Shown here piece by piece: positions 26,894 to 35,900 of a stretch of 64,000 nt of DNA; positions within the stretch are counted from its first letter, which is position 1, and each line of letters begins with the position of its first letter. The position numbers and the translations under genes were made by a program. The stretch comes from Marinilactibacillus kalidii (GTDB lineage Bacteria > Bacillota > Bacilli > Lactobacillales > Carnobacteriaceae_A): contig NZ_JAGFVM010000043.1 in the NCBI RefSeq assembly GCF_017599325.1, positions 17,787-81,786 on the forward strand. The letters are read 5' to 3'. The notes under the pieces are model-generated. The model saw nothing but the letters and a program-made list of their open reading frames with translations, did no database searches and was not told the DNA's origin.

Positions 26894-27297
26894 TCCCTGT
26901 AGTCCCCTTTAAACGATACGACTAAACAAATGACCAATGCCAACGCATTAAAACCATACGTTGCATGTGGATAGCCTGTCCCGAATGAGAATGTTAGAGC
27001 CAATACAAAAAGGCCACTCCACATTCCTGTGAGGGCCCATATACCTATTTTTCTGGCTAGCGTGTTATTGAAGAGGATACCTATCATTTTCAATGTACTA
27101 AAAGCAACTAAACTATAAGCTAGTATGTCGACTGAGACGATTCTCTGTAGATACGGTTCGATTCGACTCAACAAGTAGGTGCCGTTTAAGATATTAAATA
27201 TACCGTACCCGATGCTAAAAATTGAGATGATGTATCCCCACACGTTGGTAGGCTTGCGACAGCGTAATTCTTCAATGTCTTCTTTGAGTTTATTCAT
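26890..27297 (-). CDS. Small integral membrane protein of a lysis cassette
   Basis: A 135-residue protein with about four transmembrane helices (starting near residue 20) and a short basic N-terminus. No family recognised. It is the first gene after a terminator hairpin (27322-27355), as in the intact cassette where a very similar hairpin precedes the holin. An accessory role in lysis is inferred from position. The ribosome-binding site is weak (AAAGAAGAATCGA). Confidence 0.6.
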   Translation of the reverse strand: MNKLKEDIEELRCRKPTNVWGYIISIFSIGYGIFNILNGTYLLSRIEPYLQRIVSVDILAYSLVAFSTLKMIGILFNNTLARKIGIWALTGMWSGLFVLALTFSFGTGYPHATYGFNALALVICLVVSFKGDYRE

Positions 27298-27321
27298 TCG
27301 ATTCTTCTTTCTGATTTTCTG

Positions 27322-27355
27322 TAAAGAAAAAGAGCAGCCGCTGTTGGCTACTCTT
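27322..27355 (-). terminator. Terminator before the remnant lysis cassette
   Basis: Leftward hairpin GAGTAGCC...GGCTGCTC followed by TTTTTCTTT. It closely resembles the hairpin at 32090-32121 ahead of the intact lysis genes, so the two cassettes share ancestry. Confidence 0.7.
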
Positions 27356-27365
27356 GAATGTTGTA

Positions 27366-27599
27366 TTATACTTGATCCATTAATTCTGCTGTATATACAA
27401 TTAAGAGGGTCAGTCCAATATCGTGAATCAATCCTTCATACCCATCATTGTCGTAAAAATTCCATATATATTTGAGTGAACTGTTAATTTCTTTACGCCC
27501 CTCTTGGTCTATGTGACTTAACATCATTCGGCTGTATTTTCCACATTGTTCTTCTTCTAACCAATCAATGACGTCTCCATGTTCGATATGCTGTTCCAC
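27366..27599 (-). CDS. Small hypothetical protein, perhaps 5'-degenerate
   Basis: A 77-residue acidic helical reading frame starting at GTG, with no good ribosome-binding site. The frame stays open for a few codons upstream, and an ATG-led frame (MIDQDIL) joins it if one base is removed near 27620, so the true gene may have suffered an indel. No family is recognised. Low confidence. Confidence 0.4.
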   Translation of the reverse strand: MEQHIEHGDVIDWLEEEQCGKYSRMMLSHIDQEGRKEINSSLKYIWNFYDNDGYEGLIHDIGLTLLIVYTAELMDQV

Positions 27600-27781
27600 T
27601 TCATCAATCGAGTAGAATATCCTGATCTATCATGATGGATACTTGTTGTATAAAACTAATAAAGGGTGCTGGCCGTACAATCGTTAATCCCTCCTAATTA
27701 TTTTAATAAAAAGTTATCACATTCTAATAATTAAAGGAAGTATAACACTATTTATATTCCACTTTTTTAAATAAACTAACC

Positions 27782-27890
27782 TTACTGACTACTCTTTTTA
27801 AATATATTTTTCAATTCTTTTATTCCTACTATCAACTCTTTTCGAGCCTCTATATGAAATACACGAACACAGTACCCTGAAGGAATATCT
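27782..27890 (-). pseudogene. C-terminal fragment of a phage hypothetical protein
   Basis: Encodes EDIPSGYCVRVFHIEARKEL...FKKSSQ, closely similar to the C-terminus of the intact protein at 29642-29944 (EEIPAGYCIKVFHIEVEKEL). The reading frame breaks exactly where the 74-bp tmRNA-end repeat begins, so recombination at the attachment site cut off the first two thirds of the gene. Confidence 0.75.
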
Positions 27891-27964
27891 TCAGCTCCGT
27901 CAAAACATCCGTATAGGAAGAATAAAGAAGAGGAATGCCAGTATAAAGGCATTCCTCTTCTTTT
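27891..27964 (+). repeat. Attachment-site-like direct repeat, copy 2
   Basis: Second copy of the tmRNA 3' end and terminator; 70 of 74 bases match 23240-23313. The discriminator A of tmRNA is G here. Its right end overlaps the stop codon of the RelE-like toxin gene by two bases. Confidence 0.85.
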
Positions 27965-28229
27965 ATCTATAGATATCTTTTCTGTGACCAATTTTTAAAA
28001 TCAAGATAGTTATTTCTTCATTAGATATGTCCGTTAATATTCGGTAATCACCAACTCTATATCTCCAAATCCCACTCTTATCAGCTGTTAATCCTTTACC
28101 ATGTTGGAAAGGATTTTCGCAGTCAACTAGATTTTTTTCTATCCAATTGATAATTATTTTCGCTTGAAATTTATCCATTTTTTTTAAAGCTTTTTGAGCT
28201 TCTTTTTCATATCTTACCTTAAATGTCAT
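27963..28229 (-). CDS. RelE/ParE-family toxin
   Basis: An 88-residue basic protein with the RelE-fold pattern: YEKEAQKALKKMDKFQAKIIINWI in the N-terminal helices, then GLTADKSGIWRYRVGDYRILTDI and the terminal KIGHRKDIYR, which holds the conserved His/Arg/Tyr of mRNA-cleaving RelE members. It would cleave mRNA in the ribosome A site unless bound by the antitoxin encoded 3 nt upstream. The stop codon lies at the edge of the tmRNA-end repeat. Confidence 0.92.
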   Translation of the reverse strand: MTFKVRYEKEAQKALKKMDKFQAKIIINWIEKNLVDCENPFQHGKGLTADKSGIWRYRVGDYRILTDISNEEITILILKIGHRKDIYR

Positions 28230-28232
28230 AAA

Positions 28233-28454
28233 TCAAAAACCAAGCTCTTTCAACATTTGCTCGTGGGATATGCTTTCGTCTTTCTTATTATGCTCTTCCA
28301 TGAGTTTATGATAAGTATTATAATCTATACGATCCTCAGCAGCATTTAGTGCTTGTTGACGAACAAAATCGGATAAGGAAACATTTTCAAATTGAGCAAT
28401 CTTTTCTAAATAGTTTTTCTCTTCTTCTGAAACTCGAAAAGTAATCGTAGACAC
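28233..28454 (-). CDS. RelB-like antitoxin with ribbon-helix-helix N-terminus (DUF6290 type)
   Basis: A 73-residue protein. Residues 1-45 (TITFRVSEEEKNYLEKIAQF) form a ribbon-helix-helix DNA-binding module, and the acidic C-terminus wraps the toxin. It precedes and is co-transcribed with the RelE-like gene and should autorepress the pair. Start ATG follows AAGGAGGGGTTAAGCGTGTCT or nearby. Confidence 0.9.
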   Translation of the reverse strand: MSTITFRVSEEEKNYLEKIAQFENVSLSDFVRQQALNAAEDRIDYNTYHKLMEEHNKKDESISHEQMLKELGF

Positions 28455-28659
28455 GCTTAACCCCTCCTTGATACATTTATTCTATCTCATAAATATTGTA
28501 ATACATTTGTAAGACGCCTGCAAGTGTAAATAGCTATTGTATTTTCTAATTTAGTCAGCTCTACAGTACTTAAAATTGGATAGGTTACACTCTCTATATA
28601 TTTGATTTTTTTAGTAAAAATTGATTAAAGTCAAATATAAGTTAGTTCTATAGACAATA

Positions 28660-28690
28660 AAAAAGACCCCCACCGACGTGAGGGCCAAAC
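28660..28690 (-). terminator. Terminator upstream of the toxin-antitoxin pair
   Basis: Leftward hairpin GGCCCTCA...TGGGGGTC followed by TTTTTTATT. It ends transcription from the endolysin debris before the relBE promoter. Confidence 0.7.
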
Positions 28691-28766
28691 ATATATCCTG
28701 ATTATTTTCCAAATCGGAATACATGCAGTTTATTATATTAAGAACAAATATTCAGTTTTTTTATTT

Positions 28767-28790
28767 AAACTGGTCGATTTCGACCAGTTT
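28767..28790. repeat. Perfect 11-bp inverted repeat
   Basis: AAACTGGTCGA, two bases, then TCGACCAGTTT. It lies three bases past the stop of the endolysin remnant and probably is its terminator stem, though the tail is A/T mixed rather than a pure T run. Confidence 0.6.
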
Positions 28791-28793
28791 GGA

Positions 28794-29030
28794 TTAGGCT
28801 TTTCTATTAACGATACTCTTAACTTGATCATATTGCGAACCAGTTAGTCCAAAGTGCAGTTGTCTATTGCTGTGACCGGTAGGAACTTAATTACCTTTTG
28901 AATCGATTCCTCTAAGGATTTGATCAGCGATAGCATTCGTATTTAATGAACTAGTCTTCGAAACCACACCTAAATCAGATAGTCTAGCGAATCCTACATA
29001 AGGACCGTTGCTGTTGATCAATCTAACCGA
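28794..29030 (-). pseudogene. C-terminal remnant of a third endolysin
   Basis: Begins abruptly with SVRLINSNGPYVGFARLSDLG, matching the wall-binding part of the other two endolysins, and goes on to NAIADQILRGIDSKG. An in-frame TAA interrupts it, after which VPTGHSNRQLHFGLTGSQYD continues to a stop at 28794. The last module differs from that of the other copies. The amidase part is gone, so this is debris of an earlier lysis cassette. Confidence 0.7.
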
Positions 29031-29063
29031 TAGTAAGTGACCTATGAAGAACTTAAGATAGAA

Positions 29064-29117
29064 AATAAAAATTGGCTGGTCTAAGTCCAGTAGCATACCG
29101 ACCTCAGACCAACCAAA
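29064..29117 (-). terminator. Terminator after small phage genes
   Basis: Leftward stem TTGGTTGGTCTGAG pairing with CTTAGACCAGCCAA, then TTTTTATTTT. It serves the gene ending at 29246. Confidence 0.7.
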
Positions 29118-29245
29118 GGGCTGTATAATAGTAATCTTTAATTTTAAGGAACCATTAGATTTTTAGAGCTAAACTAAATGTGATCTCTTTTTGATCTCAT
29201 TAGTTCAGCGATGATAGCGACTGTTATTAAATATCCTTTAGAGGG

Positions 29246-29437
29246 TTATAGGAATCTAATACTCATATCATTACTTTGATTCTGGTCTAATAAATGTATG
29301 GGTATCTCAACCTCTATATTGTGCATCATATTGGCTTGAAAATAAGCTTTCAATCCTTTAGTGTTTCCACCTATCAGTTCAAGTAATCCTTCTCTAGACA
29401 TATATAACTTGACTATGATTTCGTTGGTCTCTCTCAT
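29246..29437 (-). CDS. Small hypothetical protein
   Basis: A 63-residue protein starting MRETNEIIVKLYMSREGL, with AGGAG nine bases upstream of ATG. No family recognised. It looks like a single alpha/beta module and lies among prophage debris, with a terminator behind it. It may be a cargo gene of the earlier prophage. Confidence 0.55.
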   Translation of the reverse strand: MRETNEIIVKLYMSREGLLELIGGNTKGLKAYFQANMMHNIEVEIPIHLLDQNQSNDMSIRFL

Positions 29438-29641
29438 ATTAGTCCACTCCTATAAATATAATTAAATAAAAGTATACCATTCTTTGTGATGGAAAACACA
29501 ATGACGTTATGATTTTTCAAAAAGAAGTCAACGTTTTGTCACTCGTTTTTAATTCTTTTAATTTTAAAAAAATGGTTACCCCTTAGTGTATTAATCCTCA
29601 GAAGTTAAAATAGATTATCAAGCTTTGTTGAGGTATGCACA

Positions 29642-29944
29642 CTACTGGCTACTCTTTTTAAAAATACTTTTCAATTCTTCTACTCCAACATTTAATTCTT
29701 TCTCAACCTCTATGTGGAACACCTTAATACAGTAACCTGCCGGTATTTCCTCAAAATCTTCAACTCGGACCATACGATGTTTCAAATCCTTAAATCTTTC
29801 TTGTGGAGATTCTAACATAAATTGATCTCCTCGTTTAATTTCATATTGCTTGCTGTCATACTCTCCTATAACAGAGACCTTTATACTCGAAACATTGTCA
29901 GCGCCATCCTTAATGATTCTAGCGTTAGTTACTGTTTGAACCAC
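29642..29944 (-). CDS. Hypothetical protein, intact relative of the fragment at 27782
   Basis: A 100-residue protein starting at GTG, seven bases after GGGAGG. N-terminal beta strands (KVSVIGEYDSKQYEIKRGD) are followed by a helix-rich end (EKELNVGVEELKSIFKKSSQ). Function unknown. A truncated copy abuts the second attachment-like repeat, so this gene family travels with the prophage and lies near its lysis end. Confidence 0.6.
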   Translation of the reverse strand: MVQTVTNARIIKDGADNVSSIKVSVIGEYDSKQYEIKRGDQFMLESPQERFKDLKHRMVRVEDFEEIPAGYCIKVFHIEVEKELNVGVEELKSIFKKSSQ

Positions 29945-30248
29945 TTTAAAGCCTCCCTTACCTAACTTAATCTATTGAGTTATATTAACCATACTACAAA
30001 AGGATACATATAGAGGTATGTAACACTTATAAAAGATTTGACGATTAGTTACTCTTTTTTACTTCCATCTTCATTCGACAAATTCAAGAAAATCTACAGA
30101 TTCTTTAATAGCTACCTAACATAACTCACTCTGAGAATATAAATGACTCTTCCACGCAAATCGAATCACAGAAGAATGTTTCTGTGAATCATAACCATCT
30201 ATCAGATCAAAATCTAGTGTATAGGATACTATTTTTATGTAAAACAAC
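29945..30248. other. Intergenic region downstream of the tailocin lysis genes
   Basis: AT-rich, with no gene that I can support on either strand. It presumably contains the promoter of the small gene to its left. Confidence 0.4.
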
Positions 30249-30299
30249 TCCTAATAAAGTAGCAGAATTATTTGATTTCTAGTATCTACTTTATTAGGA
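30249..30299 (-). terminator. Long inverted repeat after the endolysin gene
   Basis: Perfect 14-bp arms TCCTAATAAAGTAG and CTACTTTATTAGGA with a 23-nt loop, about 50 nt past the endolysin stop and followed leftward by GTTGTTTTAC. It is likely the end of the tailocin transcript. Confidence 0.6.
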
Positions 30300-30352
30300 A
30301 CTATCTGATTGCTGAAGTGTTAAATGTAACTTTGATATTGATTGTCTTAAGT

Positions 30353-31627
30353 TTACTTCAGTAATTGATTGATATTTTTTTGTACTTCATTCGGGTCGTA
30401 TCCTGCCTTTCGTAATTTTTCAGCTCGTTCAGGATTATTTCCCCAGTTATGTTTTCCAAATGCAATTTCACGCGCCACTGCTAACGTTGATTGATTGGTC
30501 GTTGCTGATATCGATCCGTATTCTAAGTCAGTCAATTGAACAAATCCTACATATACACCGTTCTCATTAATCAACCTTACTGAGTTTCTCCAATTAGTAT
30601 TAATTGAATCAACCTTAGCCGTTAACTGTTCATTCTTAACTGGCTTCGTCGCGTTACCTTGTGCGTACAACTTACCAGCTGGGACAATGATTGCCTGACC
30701 CTTGTTGATCGTATTATTTTCCTTGATAACAACTGTACTCGGCGCTTTCGCTCCATCTCGAATAATGCTGAGTAGCTGTAAGTTCTGTTCTGCGTTACCC
30801 TTATAATCTTTGATACCATACTTGTCAGCAAGTCGTACACGATTATCATAAGAGCCCTCTTCTCCAATTGATTCCAAATATTTCTGGATAGAGTTACCAT
30901 GATAAGAAACACTTTGTTTTTCTTCCGAAGTAGCTTTATTCACATCAGATGGCAACGTAATGATTTGACCGATTTTCAGTCCTTTTGGATCAACACCTGG
31001 ATTCGCATGTTCTAAATCGACAACTTCAAAATCTTTACCTTTTGCAATTCCCCAGAATGTATCCCCTTCTTGAATGATATACTTTCCACCATTCGTTGCT
31101 TTAATGGGTTCTGGATTCGCAATCGCCGCTTCAAGTATTTGTTTATAGTTGAAAACACAACAAGCTTTCCAAGAATATCCCGGAAATTCGTGATGTGATT
31201 TTACAGTCTGCACTTGTTTCTGGTCTTTCTTGATGCGATCTACTAGTAACCTTAATGATGATTTTTGTGCTTCAGTCACTTTATCTGTTCTAAAGTCACC
31301 TGTTAGTACAATACCAATTGCCTGATTGTTAGCATTTCCAACATGGTAAGTTCTCCAGTTGATTGGGTTGCAGAATTTGATGACTCCGTCTGGCTCTATA
31401 ACGTATGAATAACCAATACCTGGCCATCCTAAAGTATTCACATGATAGCTCGAATACCCCCGAGCATTAGATCCCGATAAACCAATTCTAGTTAATGAAT
31501 GGTGGATGGCAATCACTGTCTTGCTTGAGACAGAAAGAATCGGAAAACTTTTAATAGGGTGCTTCACTACTTTGTCTCTGTAGTCGACAAATTTTGGTAA
31601 ATCTAAATACAGTCCGTATACTGTCAT
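30353..31627 (-). CDS. Endolysin: N-acetylmuramoyl-L-alanine amidase with LysM and Cpl-7-like domain
   Basis: A 424-residue lysin without signal peptide. Residues about 35-165 are an amidase_2 domain with zinc-site features (IAIHHSLTRIG, SHHEFPGYSW). A LysM follows (YIIQEGDTFWGIAKG, about 189-235), then a YHGNSIQKYLESIG module and a C-terminal Cpl-7-like motif (VAREIAFGKHNWGNNPERA). It cuts peptidoglycan to release particles and needs the holin encoded just upstream. It is the intact member of three related copies in this window. Confidence 0.93.
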   Translation of the reverse strand: MTVYGLYLDLPKFVDYRDKVVKHPIKSFPILSVSSKTVIAIHHSLTRIGLSGSNARGYSSYHVNTLGWPGIGYSYVIEPDGVIKFCNPINWRTYHVGNANNQAIGIVLTGDFRTDKVTEAQKSSLRLLVDRIKKDQKQVQTVKSHHEFPGYSWKACCVFNYKQILEAAIANPEPIKATNGGKYIIQEGDTFWGIAKGKDFEVVDLEHANPGVDPKGLKIGQIITLPSDVNKATSEEKQSVSYHGNSIQKYLESIGEEGSYDNRVRLADKYGIKDYKGNAEQNLQLLSIIRDGAKAPSTVVIKENNTINKGQAIIVPAGKLYAQGNATKPVKNEQLTAKVDSINTNWRNSVRLINENGVYVGFVQLTDLEYGSISATTNQSTLAVAREIAFGKHNWGNNPERAEKLRKAGYDPNEVQKNINQLLK

Positions 31628-31628
31628 G

Positions 31629-32063
31629 TTATTTCTCCTCCTTTTTTTGTTCTTTCTCTTCGATTTTTAAAACATCTGCATCTATATGAATACTTTTCTC
31701 TGTAGTCTTTTTCAATTTTATTAATGAGCTACTCACTACCTCCGGAAGTGGTAAACCAAGTTGTCCCCAGTTCTCCGTTAAACTAATCAAATAAGTAATG
31801 ATCATCCAGAGTGTAAATCCTTGGGCATATATAGCAAACCCAAACAGGGGTAAATAAACATTCAGCACGAATATCAATAGTACGACTAAAGCGTGTTTTG
31901 CGATCCCGAATAGACTGACTGTTGAGCTGGTCTCTCCTTTTTTAAATGATTTTAAAATTCCGGTGAGGATATCAAAAAACACACACCAGAATAGCGCATG
32001 TATGAGTCCACTTTTATAAATTTGTATGATTTGTCCTGTAATTTCTGAATATTCTATTATCAT
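31629..32063 (-). CDS. Phage holin, TcdE/holin_4 family
   Basis: A 144-residue membrane protein with three or four helices, starting MIIEYSEITGQIIQIYKSG at an ATG five bases after GAGG. FFDILTGILKSFKKGETSS is the hallmark of the TcdE-like (phage_holin_4) family. The C-terminus is highly charged, as usual. The stop codon is next to the endolysin start. It forms membrane holes that let the amidase reach the wall. In a tailocin, this step kills and lyses the producer. Confidence 0.92.
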   Translation of the reverse strand: MIIEYSEITGQIIQIYKSGLIHALFWCVFFDILTGILKSFKKGETSSTVSLFGIAKHALVVLLIFVLNVYLPLFGFAIYAQGFTLWMIITYLISLTENWGQLGLPLPEVVSSSLIKLKKTTEKSIHIDADVLKIEEKEQKKEEK

Positions 32064-32089
32064 TTCTTCCTCTTTTCTGTAGTTTTTTA

Positions 32090-32121
32090 TAGAAAAAGAG
32101 CAGTCCAGTTGGACTACTCTC
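32090..32121 (-). terminator. Hairpin between tail genes and lysis genes
   Basis: Leftward stem AGAGTAGTCC/GGACTGCTCT followed by TTTTTCT, directly before the holin. It could tune or delay lysis gene expression relative to tail genes. Confidence 0.7.
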
Positions 32122-32198
32122 TTCAATAAAATAGATAATTATTCTTCTTAAACAGTTATTCTGTCTACTGCTTTGAGAATTGGATTATTACGTCTAGT

Positions 32199-32453
32199 TT
32201 ATTCTACTTCACTTTTAGAGAATGAAGCGTTATCAGGAACGACTTCTTCTGTATCCGTGAACCATCTGGTCATTTCACTTTTACCAGCCTGTACAATTTC
32301 TTTTCTAGTCATATCATCAAGATCATTATCTTTTAAGATAACGCGAGTGTTTAGGTTACCCACTTCCATCTCACGACCTTGGAAACCGACCTCAATTGAA
32401 GTAGTCACACCATTTTCAATTTTATACTCAATACTCGTTACTGTAATGTCCAT
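32199..32453 (-). CDS. Small tail-module protein, function unknown
   Basis: An 84-residue acidic protein beginning MDITVTSIEYKIENGVTTS. Its ATG overlaps the stop codon of the DUF1617 gene (TAATG), and GAGGAG lies upstream, so it is translated with the tail operon. Beta strands in the first 45 residues are followed by a helix. Not assignable to a named family; its place after the fibre gene suggests a small structural or assembly part. Confidence 0.65.
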   Translation of the reverse strand: MDITVTSIEYKIENGVTTSIEVGFQGREMEVGNLNTRVILKDNDLDDMTRKEIVQAGKSEMTRWFTDTEEVVPDNASFSKSEVE

Positions 32454-32914
32454 TATGCAGTCTCCTCTTCATTATTGTTTTCAAATACTTCTTCTAATTG
32501 ATCCATCAACGTGTCGAAAGCAATATCACTGAACTGTTTCCCTTTTTCTGTCGTGAACTCGTCCTCGTTTAGCTTATCGTAAAAAGCTTTTAGTTTAGTG
32601 TCGTAAGTTAATACATCTAGCTTTAACTCTTCGTCTAGTAATTCCTGAATCTTATCTGTTCCTTCCTTTTCATTTTTTCCTTCTTTGGCTAACCATCCGC
32701 CTTTCTCATCTTTCACAATACTGCCTTGTTCATCCACTTCAAAGTACTCTTCGCGGATCTCTTTCAAATTATCTTGGTATTCTTTATCTGCTTCAATCAA
32801 AGATTTTTGAAGCTTCCCTTTCCCACGTCTAGCTTTGCCTTGTTCAATAATTGTCGCATCTAGCGTGTTAAAGATACTTTGAATTTGATTATTCTGAAAT
32901 GTTAATGTTTTCAT
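32453..32914 (-). CDS. DUF1617 family phage protein
   Basis: A 153-residue, highly charged helical protein starting MKTLTFQNNQIQSIFNTL. Size, composition and place immediately after the fibre gene fit DUF1617, found in tail modules of lactic-acid bacterial siphophages. The function is unknown; a chaperone or baseplate accessory role is possible. Start ATG directly follows the preceding stop codon, with AAAGGAG in the end of that gene. Confidence 0.7.
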   Translation of the reverse strand: MKTLTFQNNQIQSIFNTLDATIIEQGKARRGKGKLQKSLIEADKEYQDNLKEIREEYFEVDEQGSIVKDEKGGWLAKEGKNEKEGTDKIQELLDEELKLDVLTYDTKLKAFYDKLNEDEFTTEKGKQFSDIAFDTLMDQLEEVFENNNEEETA

Positions 32915-35900
32915 CTATACTACTCCTTTGAGTTCCTTGATTTGTTGTTCTAAGTCCGTTACTTTGGCTTCTAATTGGTAAATTTTCGAATCGTAATTGA
33001 ATATTTTGTTTTCTATATTCTTTTCAAATTCTTCTTGGAGATTACTTAGTTCTTGGATAGCTTTCGTGTTGTAACTTAGCAACCGATAAGTGTCGATACT
33101 TTCTCCATCCTTAGAAGCAACAATCAAACTATCCTCTGCTATCAATCCAATTTGACGGTTATCCACACCAATTTCCAGATCACTTTTTAAATTATATTCA
33201 ACAATTGTTAAAGTATTTAAAATATCTAACGCATTTTGAGATGTTTCTTCAATTTGCGTCTTCAATTTCCGACTAGAAGAATTCAAAAAAGTTGATGCTC
33301 TAATGTTATAAAAATTTTTCATGTTTTGATCTGATATGGATACAATACCTGTCCCATTTGGCTTCAAGTAGATGTTTCTAGCGCGGCCATCTCCAGGTAC
33401 TTCTATTCTATCTGCTACCATCTTTAACCAATTACCCGAAGAATGATGGGATTCATAACTATAAGCTTTCATGTCTGCAAAAGCTTCACCATATGCCCGC
33501 ACTTCAAAGCGACCTCCAGGGTGAACTTGTACAGACATCTTATCACCTACTGCTTCTAACCGTTGTTGACGTCCGCTTGTTCCTCCTTCAGAAAATTGTA
33601 AATACTGATAAGAACCAACACCACCGCCTTCTAATCGAAGCATAGAGTTATTGTTAGTACCAGAATTAGATGTGTACGGTTTGCTAATCAATCCCTCTTC
33701 GTGATACAACAGATTCCGACCTTGGGTTCCATTGTTAAAAGAAATACGACCTTGAACTAGTGTTAATTTATTCTGAGTTAAAGGGTCTCGAAGTTCAATA
33801 CTACTGTTGTTCAAATTGATGCCCATATTTCCACCACGTAATGTACCCGATGTAATACTTTCTGCATCCATATTGATAACGGAAATTTTTCCAGCATCAA
33901 GGCGTCCTGTATTTATTTTATCCGCTGAAATATTTGAAATTGCTGCATCTGGGATAAAGGCTTTACCTGTTATATTAACTGTATTAGCATCTAAAATAAG
34001 TTGATTACTTTCAATCAATGTTTTTTTTGCTTCTATATTTATTTGAGAAATCATATCCCCTTTAGTAACTCGAAGATTTATCTGATCTTTCAGAACCGAG
34101 ATTTGGGAACCCACGTACTCTCTATCAGCGATTTGTACCCAAGCCAACCAAGTTGAACCACTTGAATTTCCTTTACGTTGAAAAGTCCCATCCGATGAAT
34201 GAAAAGTTTGAACGATTACTCCACCTGAATAACCGTCCCATGGAACGACTGTCGTTAATTGCCCAAAGGTTGATGAACCTGGGACCCCAATAACTGATCG
34301 AAGCTTAAACTCTTCAACAGTTTGTTTAGGTTTATTCGCAAAGTACCACTTCGGAAGTTGATTATCGTTGCGAGTATCTGCAATCGTTTTATCATCCAAG
34401 ATAGCTTTAGTCACATCACTGGAAGAAACTTTTAAACTAATAGCATTATTTAATTGAGTAAACTGAGAAGTTAACCCACTTGGACCTGAAACTGTATTTT
34501 GTAAACCTTCTACCGTTTGTTCAGTTTTGGTTAACCTACCAGTTTTCTCATCAATTAGGGATTTGGTAAATCTATCTAAAGTTTGTTCTTGATTGCTAAC
34601 TCTTCCGTTAAGGTCTGAAACAGTAGACTTTATATTTTCTGCTGTTTGTTTGATCTCTGACTCCACAAATGATGCTGTAGCCATATCTTCTGGGGCAGCT
34701 GACCAGTCAAAAGAGGTTTTAGTTCCTTTTACTACTTTTACCCACTCAACTTCCATTGTTGCGCTGTTATTAGGAAATTGAAAAAGCTGTAGCATCGTCG
34801 TAGACTGGCTTGTTCGTAATACACCACGCCAAACATCCGTTTTGGTATCATAAACTAAAGAACCTAATGTAAATGTACCGCCGTTTGCGTAAGCACCTAT
34901 ATGACTCTTCGTAGTAGAAGCTGAAGCTTTCATAATCATATAGTAATCTACACCAGCTTCCCAAGGCGTTGACATGATATATTGAGCGAAATTATACTGA
35001 TTAGTCTTTTTCTTTTCTCCAGACTTTAATACTAAGTTTCTTTCACCAATTTCCAAGTTGCCAATGGCACCATTAACTTCAGCCATACTAACCTTAGACT
35101 TTACCATATCTGCCTGTATAATCAGTTCAGAATCTAATTTCGTGACTCTTCCTGATAAAGCATTGACAGAAGTCTGATCAGCTTTCAGTTTCAAGCCTTG
35201 CGCATTAATCGATATGTCTAGATCATGCTGCTTTACTTTTCCAGTCATCGTGTTCAAATCTGTTTGACTAGCTTTGAGTGCTACTGTTCCTGTTAATTCA
35301 TCAATATCATATTTAATCGAGCTGATATTACTTTCTATATTTGTTAAAGCTGATAAACTTTGTTTAGCAGCTGTGAAGGCATCTGTAGCTGTTGTTTGAA
35401 ACTTTTGTACATTTGCTTGTGTCTTTTGCGAGATAGCATTTAAATCACTAATCGTATCATCTAAAGAAGTAAAAGTACTCCCAATCGTTGTATTGAGGTC
35501 TACTAATGAAGTGTCAATATCATTTTTGTATTCCTCTAAACCATTTTGAGTTTCTTCTACTTCTTTTTTAACTGAATCTAAATTTTCCGTATCACTAACT
35601 AAAGTCCAGTAAGTTTCACCGTTGACTTCCGTATAACGATACATTTGTTTGCGCTCTCCAAATTCTCTAAAGTACAAATCACCTACACTAGCATCTAACG
35701 CTAGTTGTTTGGGATCTTCGGAGCCAAAGAAGTTTCGATTACGCCCGTTAGCCGCTAAACTAGCAATGACTGCTGTCCTTTCGGCTTCTTCTACGCGTTG
35801 TCTTAAATCGTTGACGTTTGGTTCGCTTGTTGTAAAGTCATATACATGATTACCTAGTGTTGTCTTCGTATATTGATTTTCTTTCAACAAACTAAATTCG

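Larger units (their letters stand above)
23240..27964. mobile_element. Phage remnant bracketed by tmRNA-end repeats
   Basis: About 4.7 kb between two 74-bp direct repeats. It holds two unknown membrane-protein genes, a frameshifted endolysin, a holin, two small membrane-protein genes and gene debris. No integrase is left, so it cannot excise by itself. It looks like the lysis-proximal end of a prophage that once sat in ssrA. Confidence 0.7.

Noticed and set aside
28887..29096. A 69-codon open frame starting at 29096
   Set aside because: Its first 22 codons run through a terminator hairpin; only the later part is coding-like, and that is an endolysin remnant.
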